This document shows, one piece after another, positions 1 through 9,438 of a DNA stretch of 64,000 nucleotides. Origin of the DNA: JAQBDA01 sp963709875 (GTDB taxonomy: Bacteria > Chloroflexota > Anaerolineae > Anaerolineales > UBA4823); assembly GCA_963709875.1 (NCBI GenBank), contig CAVPYB010000002.1:62001-126000 (forward strand), in the 5' to 3' direction. The position numbers were made by a program, and so were the translations under genes. A model generated the notes under the pieces. The model was not told the origin of the DNA. It was given only the letters and a program-made list of their open reading frames with translations, and did not search any database. Positions within the stretch are counted from its first letter, which is position 1. Every line of letters starts with the position of its first letter.

Positions 1-818
1 CGTGCATTGATGGTCACCAGAGCCTTTGCCCAGTCCAATGTCTCGCTGATGCTTGGGGATTTGCGCAGATCCATGGAGCGCAGGCTCTGTACCAGCTCAA
101 CAGCCTGCTGTGCCATCTTGGGAGCTAACTCCGGCACTTTCAACCGTACGACCGCCAGCTCCTGCTCCACGCTGGGATAATCGATGAATAGATACAGGCA
201 GCGTCGTTTGAGGGCTTCGCTCAATTCGCGGGTGTTATTGCTTGTGAGTACAACCAATGGGCGATGCACAGCTTCCAGCGTACCGAGCTCTGGCACACTG
301 ACCTGGAAATCGCTGAGAACTTCCAGAAGGAAAGCTTCGAATTCTGCATCAGCCCGGTCGATCTCATCGATCAGGAGCACAGCCGGCTGCTCACTCAAGA
401 TCGCTTTGAGCAGCGGGCGCTGGAGCAGGAACCGCATAGAAAAGAACACGTCCTCTTCAGCTGCCAGTTTATCTGCAGCTTCTACCAGACTGGCTGTATC
501 TGATAGAGTCTCCTGCAGTTTGTCTCTCAATAGCTGAGTATATAGAAGCTGCTTGGCATATTCCCACTCGTACAACGCCTTGGTCTCATCCAGCCCTTCA
601 TAGCACTGCAAACGGATGAGCTCCCTCCCCGTCGCACCAGAGATCGCTTTGGCAAGTTCCGTTTTGCCCACGCCGGCAGGTCCTTCGGTCAGCAGGGGCT
701 TGCCCAGCTCCTGGCTCAAGTACATGATCGTGGCAATCTCATCATTGGCGATGTACTGCTGCTCGCCAAGGGCAATCCTCAGCTCATCAAATGAGCGAAA
801 ACTTTTCGTTTTGTGCAT
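1..818 (-). CDS. MoxR-family AAA+ ATPase (partial, C-terminus off the left edge)
   Basis: The minus strand is open from an ATG at 816-818 to the window edge, giving about 272 residues. A Walker A motif GPAGVGKT lies near residue 45 and a Walker B-like LLIDEIDRAD near residue 140, followed by the sensor-like LTSNNTREL. This is the order found in MoxR/CoxD ATPases, which act as chaperones for metal-enzyme or membrane-complex maturation. CoxD-type members serve molybdenum hydroxylases, and such enzymes occur later in this window, but that link is inference because the genes are 47 kb apart. The C-terminal lid is cut off. The family call is firm; the client is unknown. Confidence 0.88.
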   Translation of the reverse strand, partial: MHKTKSFRSFDELRIALGEQQYIANDEIATIMYLSQELGKPLLTEGPAGVGKTELAKAISGATGRELIRLQCYEGLDETKALYEWEYAKQLLYTQLLRDKLQETLSDTASLVEAADKLAAEEDVFFSMRFLLQRPLLKAILSEQPAVLLIDEIDRADAEFEAFLLEVLSDFQVSVPELGTLEAVHRPLVVLTSNNTRELSEALKRRCLYLFIDYPSVEQELAVVRLKVPELAPKMAQQAVELVQSLRSMDLRKSPSISETLDWAKALVTINA

Positions 819-942
819 ATGAAATCAACCTAATTTGATTAAAATACTCGCTATATTACGGACAGGGTACCGGTCCTGTACGTGCACAGCCAAAACCCCA
901 TTGCACCCTGCTTTCTGTGTTGGAATGTTTATCAACCTGGGA

Positions 943-1155
943 CTATTCAGCTGGAGTCTCTTCTGTGGGCTCAGGACTCCAATCCGGCGCGGCACGTAGG
1001 AGCTCCTGTTGGGAGATCCGGTTTACTCTGCGGCAGTGCGGGCATTGAGCGTTGTAATGGTTCATATTCTGCTCGTGGACGGTATTCAATGCAAGGTTTA
1101 CCATCTCTTTGCTCAAAGCATATGGACGGTGACAGTTCGAACATCTGATTTGCAT
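943..1155 (-). CDS. small zinc-ribbon protein (70 aa)
   Basis: A 70-residue protein with two CxxC pairs, CSNC near residue 5 and CPHC near residue 38, which should bind one zinc. The start is supported by a GGGAGG ribosome binding site nine bases before the ATG. It is transcribed away from the cobalamin adenosyltransferase gene. No enzyme domain is visible and the function is unknown; nucleic-acid or protein binding is the usual guess for this fold. Confidence 0.7.
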   Translation of the reverse strand: MQIRCSNCHRPYALSKEMVNLALNTVHEQNMNHYNAQCPHCRRVNRISQQELLRAAPDWSPEPTEETPAE

Positions 1156-1271
1156 AATAAATGCCTCCCTTCAACGATTTCCCAAGAAGGACCGTATCGA
1201 TAGTATACAACACTAGTCCAGATTAGTGTAGCCCAATGCGAGTACAACCCAGAGCCTGCCGCAATCGCGTT

Positions 1272-1277
1272 TATAAT
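1272..1277 (+). promoter_or_regulatory. -10 box (TATAAT) directly before cobalamin adenosyltransferase
   Basis: A perfect TATAAT ends seven bases before the ATG at 1285, which would put the transcription start at or next to the start codon. No convincing -35 is visible at 16-18 bases. The same geometry recurs before the genes at 41200 and 45364. Confidence 0.45.
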
Positions 1278-1284
1278 TGGCGGC

Positions 1285-1845
1285 ATGGCAAAGTTCTACT
1301 CCGCAGCTGGCGATGATGGATACAGCGGCTTATTGGGTGACACCCGCGTACCAAAATACCATCCACGGCTGGAGACAATCGGTACGATCGATGAAACCAG
1401 CGCAGCAATGGGTGCGGCGCGCGCTTTTTGCCTGACCGATCAGGTTAAAACAGCACTGCTCGATATCCAGCGCGACCTGTACAATATCATGGCAGAAGTA
1501 GCCGCCACACCGGAAAACGCCTCCCACTTCAGAACAGTAGGCGCAGAGCGTGTGGAATGGCTCGAAAAACAGACAGACCGGATTGCTGGCCAAGTAGCTC
1601 TGCCGCAGGAGTTCATCATTCCAGGCGATTCCCAAGCTGGAGCGATGCTGTCTCTGGCGAGAACGTTCTCGCGGCGATCTGAGAGAAGGATCGCCGAGCT
1701 GTACCATAAAGGTGATGTCGAGAATCATGAAATCCTTCGGTACTTCAATCGCTTATCCTCATTGTGCTTCGCTTTTGAATTGTTGGAGAACCAGGCCGCT
1801 GGGAAAGCAGCGCCTACACTCGCTAAAAGCACGAGCCAGCCCTGA
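1285..1845 (+). CDS. cob(I)alamin adenosyltransferase, PduO type
   Basis: The 186-residue protein has the PduO/ATR fold signatures: an N-terminal nucleotide loop (GDDGYSGLLGDTRVPK) and, further on, the helix with RTFSRRSER and the end motif YFNRLSSLCFAFE. It transfers adenosine from ATP to cob(I)alamin to make coenzyme B12. Length matches the family (about 180-195 aa). The annotated ATG sits seven bases after a perfect TATAAT at 1272-1277 and has no ribosome binding site, so the mRNA may be leaderless. The neighbours are unrelated, so this is probably a stand-alone salvage enzyme. Confidence 0.9.
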   Translation: MAKFYSAAGDDGYSGLLGDTRVPKYHPRLETIGTIDETSAAMGAARAFCLTDQVKTALLDIQRDLYNIMAEVAATPENASHFRTVGAERVEWLEKQTDRIAGQVALPQEFIIPGDSQAGAMLSLARTFSRRSERRIAELYHKGDVENHEILRYFNRLSSLCFAFELLENQAAGKAAPTLAKSTSQP

Positions 1846-1884
1846 GATAGAGAAATCGGTCACCGATATGCTTGCACACCTACT

Positions 1885-2589
1885 ATGACCGGAACCCTGA
1901 TCAACATGGTCACCGTTTTCATCGGTGGCATGCTGGGACTGCTGGTCGGCAGCCGCCTCCCGGATCGCGTTCGCCAGACCGTGATCGCCGGTTTGGGTCT
2001 GTTTACCGCTGCCATCGGCATACAGATGTTCATCAAAACTGAGAACCCGATTATCGTTCTGGGCAGCCTGCTATTAGGCGGGTTGGTCGGTGAATGGTGG
2101 AAGATCGAAGATAGTCTGCGCAGCTTGGGTGCATATCTGGAGCGCCGCTTCATCCGCAACCCGGAAAACGTCGAGGGCAGCCGCTTTATCAGGGGGTTTT
2201 TGACTGCCTCGCTTGTATTCTGCGTGGGTCCGATGACGATCTTAGGATCGATCCAGGATGGGCTGACAGGGGACTACAGCCTACTGGCGATAAAATCCGT
2301 GCTGGACGGATTTGCTGCTCTTGCTTTTGCCTCCTCGTTGGGAATCGGGGTCCTTTTTTCCATTCCGGTCATCCTCATCTACCAGGGCGGGATCAGCCTG
2401 CTCGCTGCCCAGGCACAGGCATTAACCACCCCTGCCATGATGACCGAAATGACCGCAGTCGGCGGGATCTTGCTGATCGGCATCTCCATCAGCAGCCTGC
2501 TGGAGATCAAACCAATCCGGGTAGGCAACTTTCTCCCCGCTCTGTTTATCGCACCGCTGATCGTCGCTTTATTAGCAGCCCTGCGTTGA
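1885..2589 (+). CDS. DUF554 family membrane protein (YqgA-like)
   Basis: A 234-residue membrane protein with about six to seven hydrophobic segments. Glycine-rich repeats (GGMLGLLVGSRL, and ASLVFCVGPMTILGSIQDG near residue 110) are typical of DUF554/YqgA, a putative transporter family of unknown substrate. Length agrees with the family. It follows the adenosyltransferase by 39 bases on the same strand and may be cotranscribed. There is no clear ribosome binding site. Confidence 0.85.
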   Translation: MTGTLINMVTVFIGGMLGLLVGSRLPDRVRQTVIAGLGLFTAAIGIQMFIKTENPIIVLGSLLLGGLVGEWWKIEDSLRSLGAYLERRFIRNPENVEGSRFIRGFLTASLVFCVGPMTILGSIQDGLTGDYSLLAIKSVLDGFAALAFASSLGIGVLFSIPVILIYQGGISLLAAQAQALTTPAMMTEMTAVGGILLIGISISSLLEIKPIRVGNFLPALFIAPLIVALLAALR

Positions 2590-2605
2590 TGCTTAAATTG
2601 GCTGT

Positions 2606-3361
2606 CTACTGTCCCGCTGCACTTGCCGCCGCGTCGATTGCCTGGGCGATCTCTTCATAGGACGGCACGAATCCGGGTTTTACGATCTGCCCATTGACGA
2701 ATACGCTGGGCGTCCCGGTCACCCCGACCTTGGTACCATCCGCCTGATCCTGGTCAATGATTTCTTTGTACCGGTTTTCTCTGAAGCAGGCGTTAAAAGC
2801 ATCCATATCCAGTTCCAGGGCTTCTGCAAATGCGATCAAGCGTTTATCGCTGAATGCGCCGGCATTTTCGCTGTTCCAGTTAGCAAACAAATAATCATGG
2901 TACTGCCAAAACGTATCCTGTTCAGCAGCACACATGCTGGCATTCGCTGCCTGGTCAGATTCATTCGATGCAGAACGATCATCCAAGAATGGATAATGGC
3001 GGAACACATATCTGATATTGCCAGGGGCGACGTAATTTTGAACTACAAGTGGGGCAATATCGGTTGAGTAGGTCTTACAAGCCGGGCATTGAAAATCTTC
3101 CCATACTTCAACCAGTACGGACGCGTTGGGATCGCCCATCTCTTTTCCATCCACCAATGGACGTTCTGCCGGCGTGATATTGACTATCTCTCCTACCGGT
3201 GTCAATGAATTTATTAGGGAGGGTACGATCAACAAGCCCGCTATCAACAACGCACCTGCAGTTACCGCCAATATCACCATCAGCCGCTGCTGGCGCTGTC
3301 GCTTCATGCGCTGTTCTCTGATCTGTTGGCGCTTGCTCTTCGTCTCTTGTTTCTTGGTCAT
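2606..3361 (-). CDS. membrane-anchored DsbA-family thioredoxin-like protein
   Basis: A 251-residue protein. A basic N-terminus precedes one membrane segment (about residues 28-50), then a DsbA/BdbD-type thioredoxin fold with the redox motif CPAC near residue 93 and the cis-proline region TGTPSVFVNG near residue 215. It should act outside the membrane in disulfide bond formation or isomerisation. I chose the ATG at 3361, with GGAG seven bases upstream, over the longer frame starting at 3421. The nearest neighbours show no obvious client. Confidence 0.88.
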   Translation of the reverse strand: MTKKQETKSKRQQIREQRMKRQRQQRLMVILAVTAGALLIAGLLIVPSLINSLTPVGEIVNITPAERPLVDGKEMGDPNASVLVEVWEDFQCPACKTYSTDIAPLVVQNYVAPGNIRYVFRHYPFLDDRSASNESDQAANASMCAAEQDTFWQYHDYLFANWNSENAGAFSDKRLIAFAEALELDMDAFNACFRENRYKEIIDQDQADGTKVGVTGTPSVFVNGQIVKPGFVPSYEEIAQAIDAAASAAGQ

Positions 3362-3549
3362 CTCAACTCCAATAATAATCCAGGGATAATCCGGGCTAAA
3401 TTGTGCCATGCCGAAGAGCATTTGTCCAGTGCATATTGAATACTCTAAGCGATTTATTATTAATGGGAAGACTAGACGGAGCGAGTTGCTACTCCCCGCA
3501 TGAAGGATCAGGACAACAAGATTTGGATATGTGGAGGTTGGGAAAACGA

Positions 3550-4416
3550 TTAGGTGATGAATTCAAAGACCGGATACTCTTCGCCGGTCAGCTTGAAGCC
3601 TGCTTTCTGGTAGAGTGACAGCGACACTCGATTGGCACTCTGGGTGTTGACTGTAACCGTGTTCAGGCCTCGTCTCTCACATTGGTTCAACATATCATCC
3701 AGAAGTGCGTACCCAACCCCAGTGCCCTGGAACCCTGGATGAACAGCCAGCCGAGCCAGATGACCGCCCATCTGCGTTGCTGTGCTGATCTGGTAGCCGA
3801 GCAGGCGGCCTTTCTCTTCTGCCACAGTAGCAAGCGTAGACTGCCGGAATGCGATCTCCAGGCAGGATTGGGAATTTTGCCAAACCCCTCCGAATGCGGC
3901 TGCATCGACAAGTTCGATGGCTGGAATATCATCTAACAGCATCGGTCGCAGGTTCAAAGATGGGCGACGCGCTGCCGGGGGTCTTTCTCGATAATTCCAA
4001 GAGAGCACCACCACATCATGGTCGCTGGTAAACTGGCTTGCCTTGAGCAATTTAGCGAACCAATCATGCAGTGGGGATAGCAGCCACCATAGGCGGGTTA
4101 TTTAGACCCTGCAGCCACAATCTGGCTTCCGCCCAAAGTTCTTGCCACACACTCTCAGCAGATACCCCGGAGATGCGGCAAACAGGCGGATCCAGGCCAC
4201 ATTGGGCGGATCTGGTGGGCTGGCAAGCGCACCAACGATCTCGCCTTCACTCCGGGCGATCAAAAACGGGGTTTGTCCAAGCCAATCCAGTGGGGGTCGC
4301 CAATCCAAATGGCGATGCACGTACGATCCGAAATGGATGAGATTGGCAAGGGAGTGGCGATCCTCAAATTCAGCAGGTTCTACGATAAGCTGGGTTGCTT
4401 TGGGGATTGCTACCAT
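3550..4416 (-). pseudogene. two-domain GNAT acetyltransferase, broken by two compensating frameshifts
   Basis: Two pieces in the same frame (4416 to about 4160, and about 4075 to 3550) are joined by about 80 bases read in another frame. Restoring one G in a G run near 4162 and removing one C from a CCCC run near 4090 gives one continuous protein of about 288 residues. The C-terminal half has the acetyl-CoA loop (HPGFQGTGVGYALL) and the typical ending YQKAGFKLTGEEYP. The N-terminal half looks like a second, degenerate GNAT fold. It is the last gene of an XRE-TPR-GNAT operon, eight bases after the TPR gene. The indels lie in homopolymers, so sequencing error is more likely than true decay. Substrate unknown. 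Confidence 0.75.
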
Positions 4417-4423
4417 ATCTCAC

Positions 4424-4969
4424 TCAGCGTCCATTGAGTATATTGAATGGCGTCTGAAGCAGCTTCTTCAGGGCGCGCTGTTTTGGACTTGGCTTCTCAA
4501 TTCCATCCAGGCCGGCCTGCATCGTCGCAAGTGCTTCTAGCTGGTGGCCGGTTTTTAACTGCAGCGCTGATAACGACTGCATTACGCTGGCACGCATTTG
4601 GGTCTCACCCGCCTGTTCCAGCACATCTGCCGACTGCCGGTACATCTCTAGCGCCGCCTCCAAATCGCCGCACGCCTCCAATGCAGTTGCCTGGTTCCCC
4701 AAAGCGAGTCCTTGACGGCGAATATCACCAGCGCCAGCAAATACTTCTGAAGTGCCGGCGACGGCTTCGAGTGCAGATTGGGGATCATCTGCCTGGATAT
4801 ACGCCACACTGCTGTTATTGAGCATCTCTGCAGCTTCCAGGTGGCTGCCCGCCGATAGATATCCTTCTGCAGCAGCCTGGAACTCTTGGGCCGCTTTGAG
4901 ATAATCCCCTTTCTTGTACATTTTTTGGGCTTCTTTGGCCAGTTGGGCCGGTGATAAGGTGTCTTTCAT
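4424..4969 (-). CDS. TPR-repeat protein
   Basis: A 181-residue soluble protein made of four to five tetratricopeptide-like helical pairs (for example YKKGDYLKAAQEFQAAAEGY and ACGDLEAALEMYRQSADVL). These form a superhelix that binds peptides or proteins. It lies between the double-XRE gene and the GNAT gene with gaps of 11 and 7 bases, so the three are almost surely cotranscribed. The partner is unknown. Confidence 0.8.
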   Translation of the reverse strand: MKDTLSPAQLAKEAQKMYKKGDYLKAAQEFQAAAEGYLSAGSHLEAAEMLNNSSVAYIQADDPQSALEAVAGTSEVFAGAGDIRRQGLALGNQATALEACGDLEAALEMYRQSADVLEQAGETQMRASVMQSLSALQLKTGHQLEALATMQAGLDGIEKPSPKQRALKKLLQTPFNILNGR

Positions 4970-4980
4970 ACGCTACAGTC

Positions 4981-5661
4981 CTAAAGGGTGATCTCGAGCA
5001 GTACCTCAGCGACCGCTCTCAATTTCTCCACCGACATATTGCTCAATTTTTGAGCCATCTCAAGGTAAGGTCGGTTGACGGGCAGGGAGACGAACGTGCG
5101 CAGTTCCGCTGGGAGCTGCATGTATTCCTCGACCAGCCGGTCCTGGTCATCAAGTTTTACCGGTGGGCTGCTGTCAGCGTAATAATCCATCAATGAGGCA
5201 CCATAGAGGTTCGTAAGCGCCTCTAAAATCGGTATTGGTACCGATGCCTCTCCAAACTCGTACGCCTCCAGCTGATCCGGTTCCAGGGCAAACTGCCCTG
5301 CAACATCTTCTAGGGTCATTTCCGAATCCGCTCGAATTCTGAGCAAGGATTCAGCGATCACCTTCTTGCGATTGGCAATCTGGTTTTCGATTTCTACTCC
5401 GTGACCCGAACGATCTACGCTCAATAAGGAGCTCTCCTCCCAGAAATGGTCGAGCGGGACCAGTAAATAGTTCGCCAGCAGTTCCAGTTCCGGCAGTGAA
5501 GGTGCCTCCTGACCGAGTTCATAGCTTTCGAATACAGAGGGCTGAACACCGATTGCCCAGGCACATTCTGCAATCTGTTTTCCAGCAGCGATACGTGCAT
5601 CGGCAATCAACACACCCAGCTTTTTCGCCCGAAGTCTTAGTTGTAGAGGTTTTACTGTCAT
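4981..5661 (-). CDS. double helix-turn-helix (XRE/Cro) regulator
   Basis: A 226-residue protein with two XRE-type helix-turn-helix domains, roughly residues 12-65 and 85-140. Each has the classic pattern of a start helix, a Q-L/V-E-x-YE-G turn (SVFESYELGQEAPS and DQLEAYEFGEASVP) and a following hydrophobic helix. The C-terminal 80 residues have no recognisable domain. It heads an operon with the TPR and GNAT genes. An extended -10 promoter lies about 180 bases upstream (5840-5848). The target is not evident. Confidence 0.82.
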   Translation of the reverse strand: MTVKPLQLRLRAKKLGVLIADARIAAGKQIAECAWAIGVQPSVFESYELGQEAPSLPELELLANYLLVPLDHFWEESSLLSVDRSGHGVEIENQIANRKKVIAESLLRIRADSEMTLEDVAGQFALEPDQLEAYEFGEASVPIPILEALTNLYGASLMDYYADSSPPVKLDDQDRLVEEYMQLPAELRTFVSLPVNRPYLEMAQKLSNMSVEKLRAVAEVLLEITL

Positions 5662-5839
5662 CGCCGTCCCTGCTTGTCTGTCTTAGATCTCTCACCGAGT
5701 CAACGAAAACCGCGAAGTATCCTGTAGCATCAGAATAATTCTACTGCCAGGGATTCTTCGCCAGTTTCCACAGATTGGCATATTGCCAGGTCATTTGTAA
5801 GTGTTTGTTCTGGATGATCTGCTATTCTCCTGTCCGGTC

Positions 5840-5848
5840 ATTATAGCA
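5840..5848 (-). promoter_or_regulatory. extended -10 promoter for the XRE operon
   Basis: Read on the minus strand this is TGCTATAAT, a perfect -10 with the TGn extension. The -35 region is poor, as is common for extended -10 promoters. It lies in the 260-base gap before the XRE gene; I see no other structure in that gap. Confidence 0.5.
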
Positions 5849-5922
5849 GAAATGATATCCCAGGTACCCAAAAATGGGCTGCCTAATAGATATGACAGGT
5901 CAGTTTATATAACGAGTTCCGG

Positions 5923-6615
5923 CTAGTCCTGTATCGGGGGCATGGTGTAGCCCAGACCAGACCGGGTGACGATATGCTGCGGGTTCTTTGGGTCATCTTC
6001 AAGCTTCTGCCTCAGCCTGGAGATGCTTACCCACAGGATCTCCTTGTCCTCTCCGTACTCTGGTCCCCAAACGTTGGTAAGCAGCTCTTCGGAATTGAGC
6101 ACTTTGCCGATATTGTGGGCAAATTGCAGCAGCAAGCGATATTCCGTCGCCGAGAGGTAAACAATCCGTTCGCCACGAAACACCTCTGCCCGGGCAAAGT
6201 CGATACGCAGATTGCCGTGCGTGAAGACCGACTGCTGGGTACCGCCGGAGGTCTTTACTCTCCGCAATACCGCCCGCACCCTCGCAAGCAGCTCGGTCGC
6301 CGAGAACGGCTTGACGATATAATCATCTGCCCCTAAATCGAGCCCGCGCACGCGGGCGTTTTCTTCCCCGCGAGCCGTGACCATTATGATCGGAACGCTG
6401 GAAAATTCACGGATTCGCTCACAAGCTGCAAAACCATCCAGGATTGGCATCATGATATCCAGGAGGACCAGGTCAGGTTGCTGCGTGGCTACGATATCCA
6501 CAGCCTCCTGCCCATTGGTTGCTTTGATCACCTGAAACCCTTCGGTGATCAGGTTGGCTTCCATCAGACGCAAATAGCGGGGTTCATCATCGACGATTAA
6601 AATGCGAGCACTCAT
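5923..6615 (-). CDS. OmpR/PhoB-family response regulator
   Basis: A 230-residue two-domain regulator. The receiver (residues 1-118) has the acidic pair DDE at 9-11, the phospho-acceptor Asp in LVLLDIMMP near residue 53 and the Lys in DDYIVKPFS near 104. The C-terminal winged helix (about 130-228) ends in SRLRQKLEDDPKNP and the usual RSGLGYTM. It should bind DNA when phosphorylated by the kinase just upstream, whose stop codon is three bases away. Confidence 0.93.
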   Translation of the reverse strand: MSARILIVDDEPRYLRLMEANLITEGFQVIKATNGQEAVDIVATQQPDLVLLDIMMPILDGFAACERIREFSSVPIIMVTARGEENARVRGLDLGADDYIVKPFSATELLARVRAVLRRVKTSGGTQQSVFTHGNLRIDFARAEVFRGERIVYLSATEYRLLLQFAHNIGKVLNSEELLTNVWGPEYGEDKEILWVSISRLRQKLEDDPKNPQHIVTRSGLGYTMPPIQD

Positions 6616-6618
6616 AGA

Positions 6619-7885
6619 TTACTCTCCCTTAAATGAAATACTGGTTTCCAATCCTGCTTTCCCTTTTTCTCTTTCCAAAGGCAGGTAGATATGGAAGGTT
6701 GTTCCTTTGCCAACATCAAACTCAACCATTATCTCACCACCATGTGCCTGGACAATCCTGCGGCAAATGTACAGACCCAAACCAGTCCCGCGAACAGTAA
6801 CGTTGTCAGAGGGGACTCGATAGAACCGGTCGAACAGATTTTTCAGGTGTTCGGGTGCAATTCCCGGACCATTATCACTGACCGTGATATGGGCTCGATT
6901 CTTCTCGACCGCGAGTACGATCATCACCCTGGATCCAGGTGCATACTTGATTGCATTGCTCAGTAGATTATCGAAAACCTGCGCCAGGCGAGTCGGATCT
7001 GCCTGGATTTGCAGCCTATTGACCTTCAGATCCAGATAGATCTGAATATCTTCGTTGCGTGAGCCCGCTCGCAGCACCATGTCTTTCAGGAATGTATCCA
7101 ACCGGATTGGTTGGAAGCTCATCCTCAACGTACCGGCTTGTAACCGAGACGAATCCATCAGATTCTCGATCAGCTCGTGCAAACGGTCTGCCTCATCATC
7201 GATGATGGTCAGGAACTCGTTCCGGCTGTTATCATCCCAATCGATATCATCCCGCAAGAGCGTGGTTGCGTAGCCTTTAATAAAGCCAAGAGGAGTCAGC
7301 AGTTCGTGGGATACTGTGGCGATAAAATCTTCCTGCAGCCGGTTAAGACGGTGCTCTGCTTCCAGGCTGGCAACCCTCTGGACGAGGTGCGTGTGCCCAA
7401 GCAGTTGAGCGACATGAACGGCGATAAATTCGGATAGACGAATCTGATCAGATTTGAAGGATGGTCCACCAAATCGGATGAATACAAGCGCACCCATGGC
7501 TTCTTCACCTGCCCAGCCCAGAGGTAAGCCTAAGGAATAGCGCAGGCGGGTGCGATCCTTTTCGTAGTCCTCCATTTTCTCTACCCGGATGGCAACCTGC
7601 CCCAGACCCCATCGCTTCCTGGGCGGTCGATTCACCCCAGGCGAGGTCTGCTTCTTGCGAGCGTCCCCTTCCGATTGCTTTTGCATAGGCTGCTTCCAGC
7701 AGATCATCACTTCTCTGCAGATAAAGCACCATATTATCGAAGATGAACACCGGTCGGGCCAGACGGATGATCTCATCCAGTGCCGTATCCAGATTGATAG
7801 ATCGAGCGACAGCCCGGCTGATGGAATAGACAGCTTCGAGCTCTTCGGGTCTCAATACTGAGGGTGCCTTTTTCGCTTCAGCCAT
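6619..7885 (-). pseudogene. GAF-domain sensor histidine kinase (one apparent frameshift)
   Basis: Two frames, 7885 to about 7612 and from there to 6619, together give one kinase of about 422 residues; the shift lies in a GGGG run near 7612. The N-terminal GAF-like domain (residues 15-190) is followed by the phospho-acceptor helix with SHELLTPLGF, then the HATPase with the N box (LLSNAIKYAP), G1 box (DNGPGIAP) and G2 box (GTGLGLYI). No membrane segment is visible, so it senses a cytoplasmic signal. The start at 7885 lies five bases after the preceding kinase gene, and the response regulator follows directly. Both halves are well conserved, so an assembly error is likely. Confidence 0.85.
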
Positions 7886-7890
7886 TTCGG

Positions 7891-9048
7891 TCAATCGCCC
7901 AGGAAGTGTTGTGCGGTTGGCAATGAGAATATGAATGCTGAGCCTTTGCCGGCTGCAGATTTGACCTTGATGGTTGATCCGTGCGCTTCGAGAATGCGGC
8001 GGCAAAGCGCCAGCCCGACACCCGTTCCCCCGTATCGCCTTGTCGCCGAACCGTCTAACTGGTGAAATGGGAGAAATATCTCCTCCATCCGCTCGGGCGG
8101 TATCCCTATACCCGTATCAGCGACGATCACGGTTGCCAGGTCTGCCTCGTAATGCGTTCTGACCTCGACCAGACCACCAGCAGGGGTAAATTTGACCGCA
8201 TTGTCCAGCAATTGGGATAACGCCCACAGGATTTTTTCGCCATCACAATTGACAACGGATGTGTCCGGGGCAAAAGCTTTTCGGATGGTAACACCCTTCG
8301 CCTGGGCTATCTGTTCCGCTGATATCACCGCCCGAGCAGCCAATTCGTTTAGCTCTGTGAGTTCATGATCGAGCGACAGCTCACCATGCGACGCAAGTGA
8401 GAATTGGATCAGGTCTTCGATCAGCCGTTCCAGTCGTGTATTTGCCCTGCGAATGACTGTGATCGCCTCCCGCTGCTCCGGATTCAGATCGCCCAGGCCA
8501 TCCTCCGCCAATATTTCCAGGTACCCTTTCATGTGGGTCAATGGGGTACGGAGTTCATGGGAGATATTGGCGATAAAATTTGCTTTTAGCTGGTTGAGCT
8601 CGGCGAGCTTCTCCAGCGCTTTCTGCAAATCCCGGGTGCGTTCACGTACCCGCTGTTCCAGCTGCGTGTTGTACTGCCTGAGCGCTGATTGAAGCTGTAT
8701 GATCTGTTCTGTGACGATCTGATCGATTGTCTCTGGCTCGACCAATCCCCATTCGACCAGCACACGCCCTAATAATACCGACTCACCTTCGAGCTGCTTC
8801 TGTTTCTGGAATTGCAGCGCTCGATCAAGATCGCTCGGTCGGATCATCCCCTTTTCGAGAAGGTAGTCCCCTAACTTCGGAACGAGGATTTCCGGAGCGA
8901 TGATTCCTTTGTGCTCTGGGACAGATTGCTGAAGTCTGCTCTCCGCCATGACCGCTGCGACAGCCAAATCGACCCCACAAAACTCGCAGTAGCGGGCTTG
9001 AGCATCTACCGATCTATCACAGTTGGGGCATGAAACGAAGGCAGCCAT
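7891..9048 (-). CDS. sensor histidine kinase with N-terminal zinc ribbon and MshEN-like domain
   Basis: A 385-residue soluble kinase. Residues 5-30 hold a zinc ribbon with two CxxC pairs (CPNC, CEFC). Residues 55-125 resemble the MshEN/GspE N-terminal module, with the repeated pattern LGDYLLEKGMI and LGRVLVEWGLV, a fold that can bind c-di-GMP. A coiled coil leads to the HisKA motif (SHELRTPLTHM, near 175) and a complete HATPase with LLDNAVKFTP, DTGIGIPP and GTGVGLAL. It is cotranscribed with the GAF kinase and response regulator downstream and is divergent from the receiver protein at 9439. Ligand identity is inference. Confidence 0.87.
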   Translation of the reverse strand: MAAFVSCPNCDRSVDAQARYCEFCGVDLAVAAVMAESRLQQSVPEHKGIIAPEILVPKLGDYLLEKGMIRPSDLDRALQFQKQKQLEGESVLLGRVLVEWGLVEPETIDQIVTEQIIQLQSALRQYNTQLEQRVRERTRDLQKALEKLAELNQLKANFIANISHELRTPLTHMKGYLEILAEDGLGDLNPEQREAITVIRRANTRLERLIEDLIQFSLASHGELSLDHELTELNELAARAVISAEQIAQAKGVTIRKAFAPDTSVVNCDGEKILWALSQLLDNAVKFTPAGGLVEVRTHYEADLATVIVADTGIGIPPERMEEIFLPFHQLDGSATRRYGGTGVGLALCRRILEAHGSTIKVKSAAGKGSAFIFSLPTAQHFLGD

Positions 9049-9210
9049 ATATCCCCATGTTTATCCAATTCTGGTCAGGGTCACTTGTAATCATATCCTT
9101 AGTTGCGTGAAGATGCAAGGCTTTTTACCAATATCACGATATTAAAAATGGCTTTTACGTTAATTTGTCGGAATAACTCGTCCCATAGACTGGCGCAGCT
9201 GCCTGCAAAT

Positions 9211-9242
9211 TGCCCGCAGGATCTGTGATGATTCTGCGGGCA
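9211..9242. repeat. hairpin in the divergent intergenic region
   Basis: Arms TGCCCGCAGGATC (9211-9223) and GATTCTGCGGGCA (9230-9242) pair over 13 positions with one G-T wobble and a six-base loop. It lies in the 390-base gap between the divergent kinase and receiver genes and has no T tract, so it is not a standard terminator. The rest of that gap holds the short repeat at 9264 and otherwise nothing clear. Confidence 0.6.
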
Positions 9243-9263
9243 TATTCAAGGATAGTATGCTGG

Positions 9264-9282
9264 TAGAAGTTACGCAGTTCAC
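9264..9282. repeat. 19-base dispersed motif, copy 1
   Basis: TAGAAGTTACGCAGTTCAC matches 41039-41057 at 18 of 19 positions. Both copies are intergenic and next to a hairpin, suggesting part of a small dispersed repeat. Confidence 0.55.
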
Positions 9283-9438
9283 TTACAGATGAGTTTTTGC
9301 CTGTTAAGTGTTTGTAAGGTAAATTGCCAGCCTTTTCGTGCATAATTGGAGCATTGAATATCCGGAAGCCAGGCCTTTAAAATACAGGACTCCGAATACT
9401 CATCCGACACTGACACACTAACAAAGAGGTATCCCCGA

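Noticed and set aside
1..818. Assigning the MoxR ATPase to the molybdenum enzyme cluster as CoxD
   Set aside because: The clusters are 47 kb apart and MoxR proteins serve many clients; only the family call is safe.
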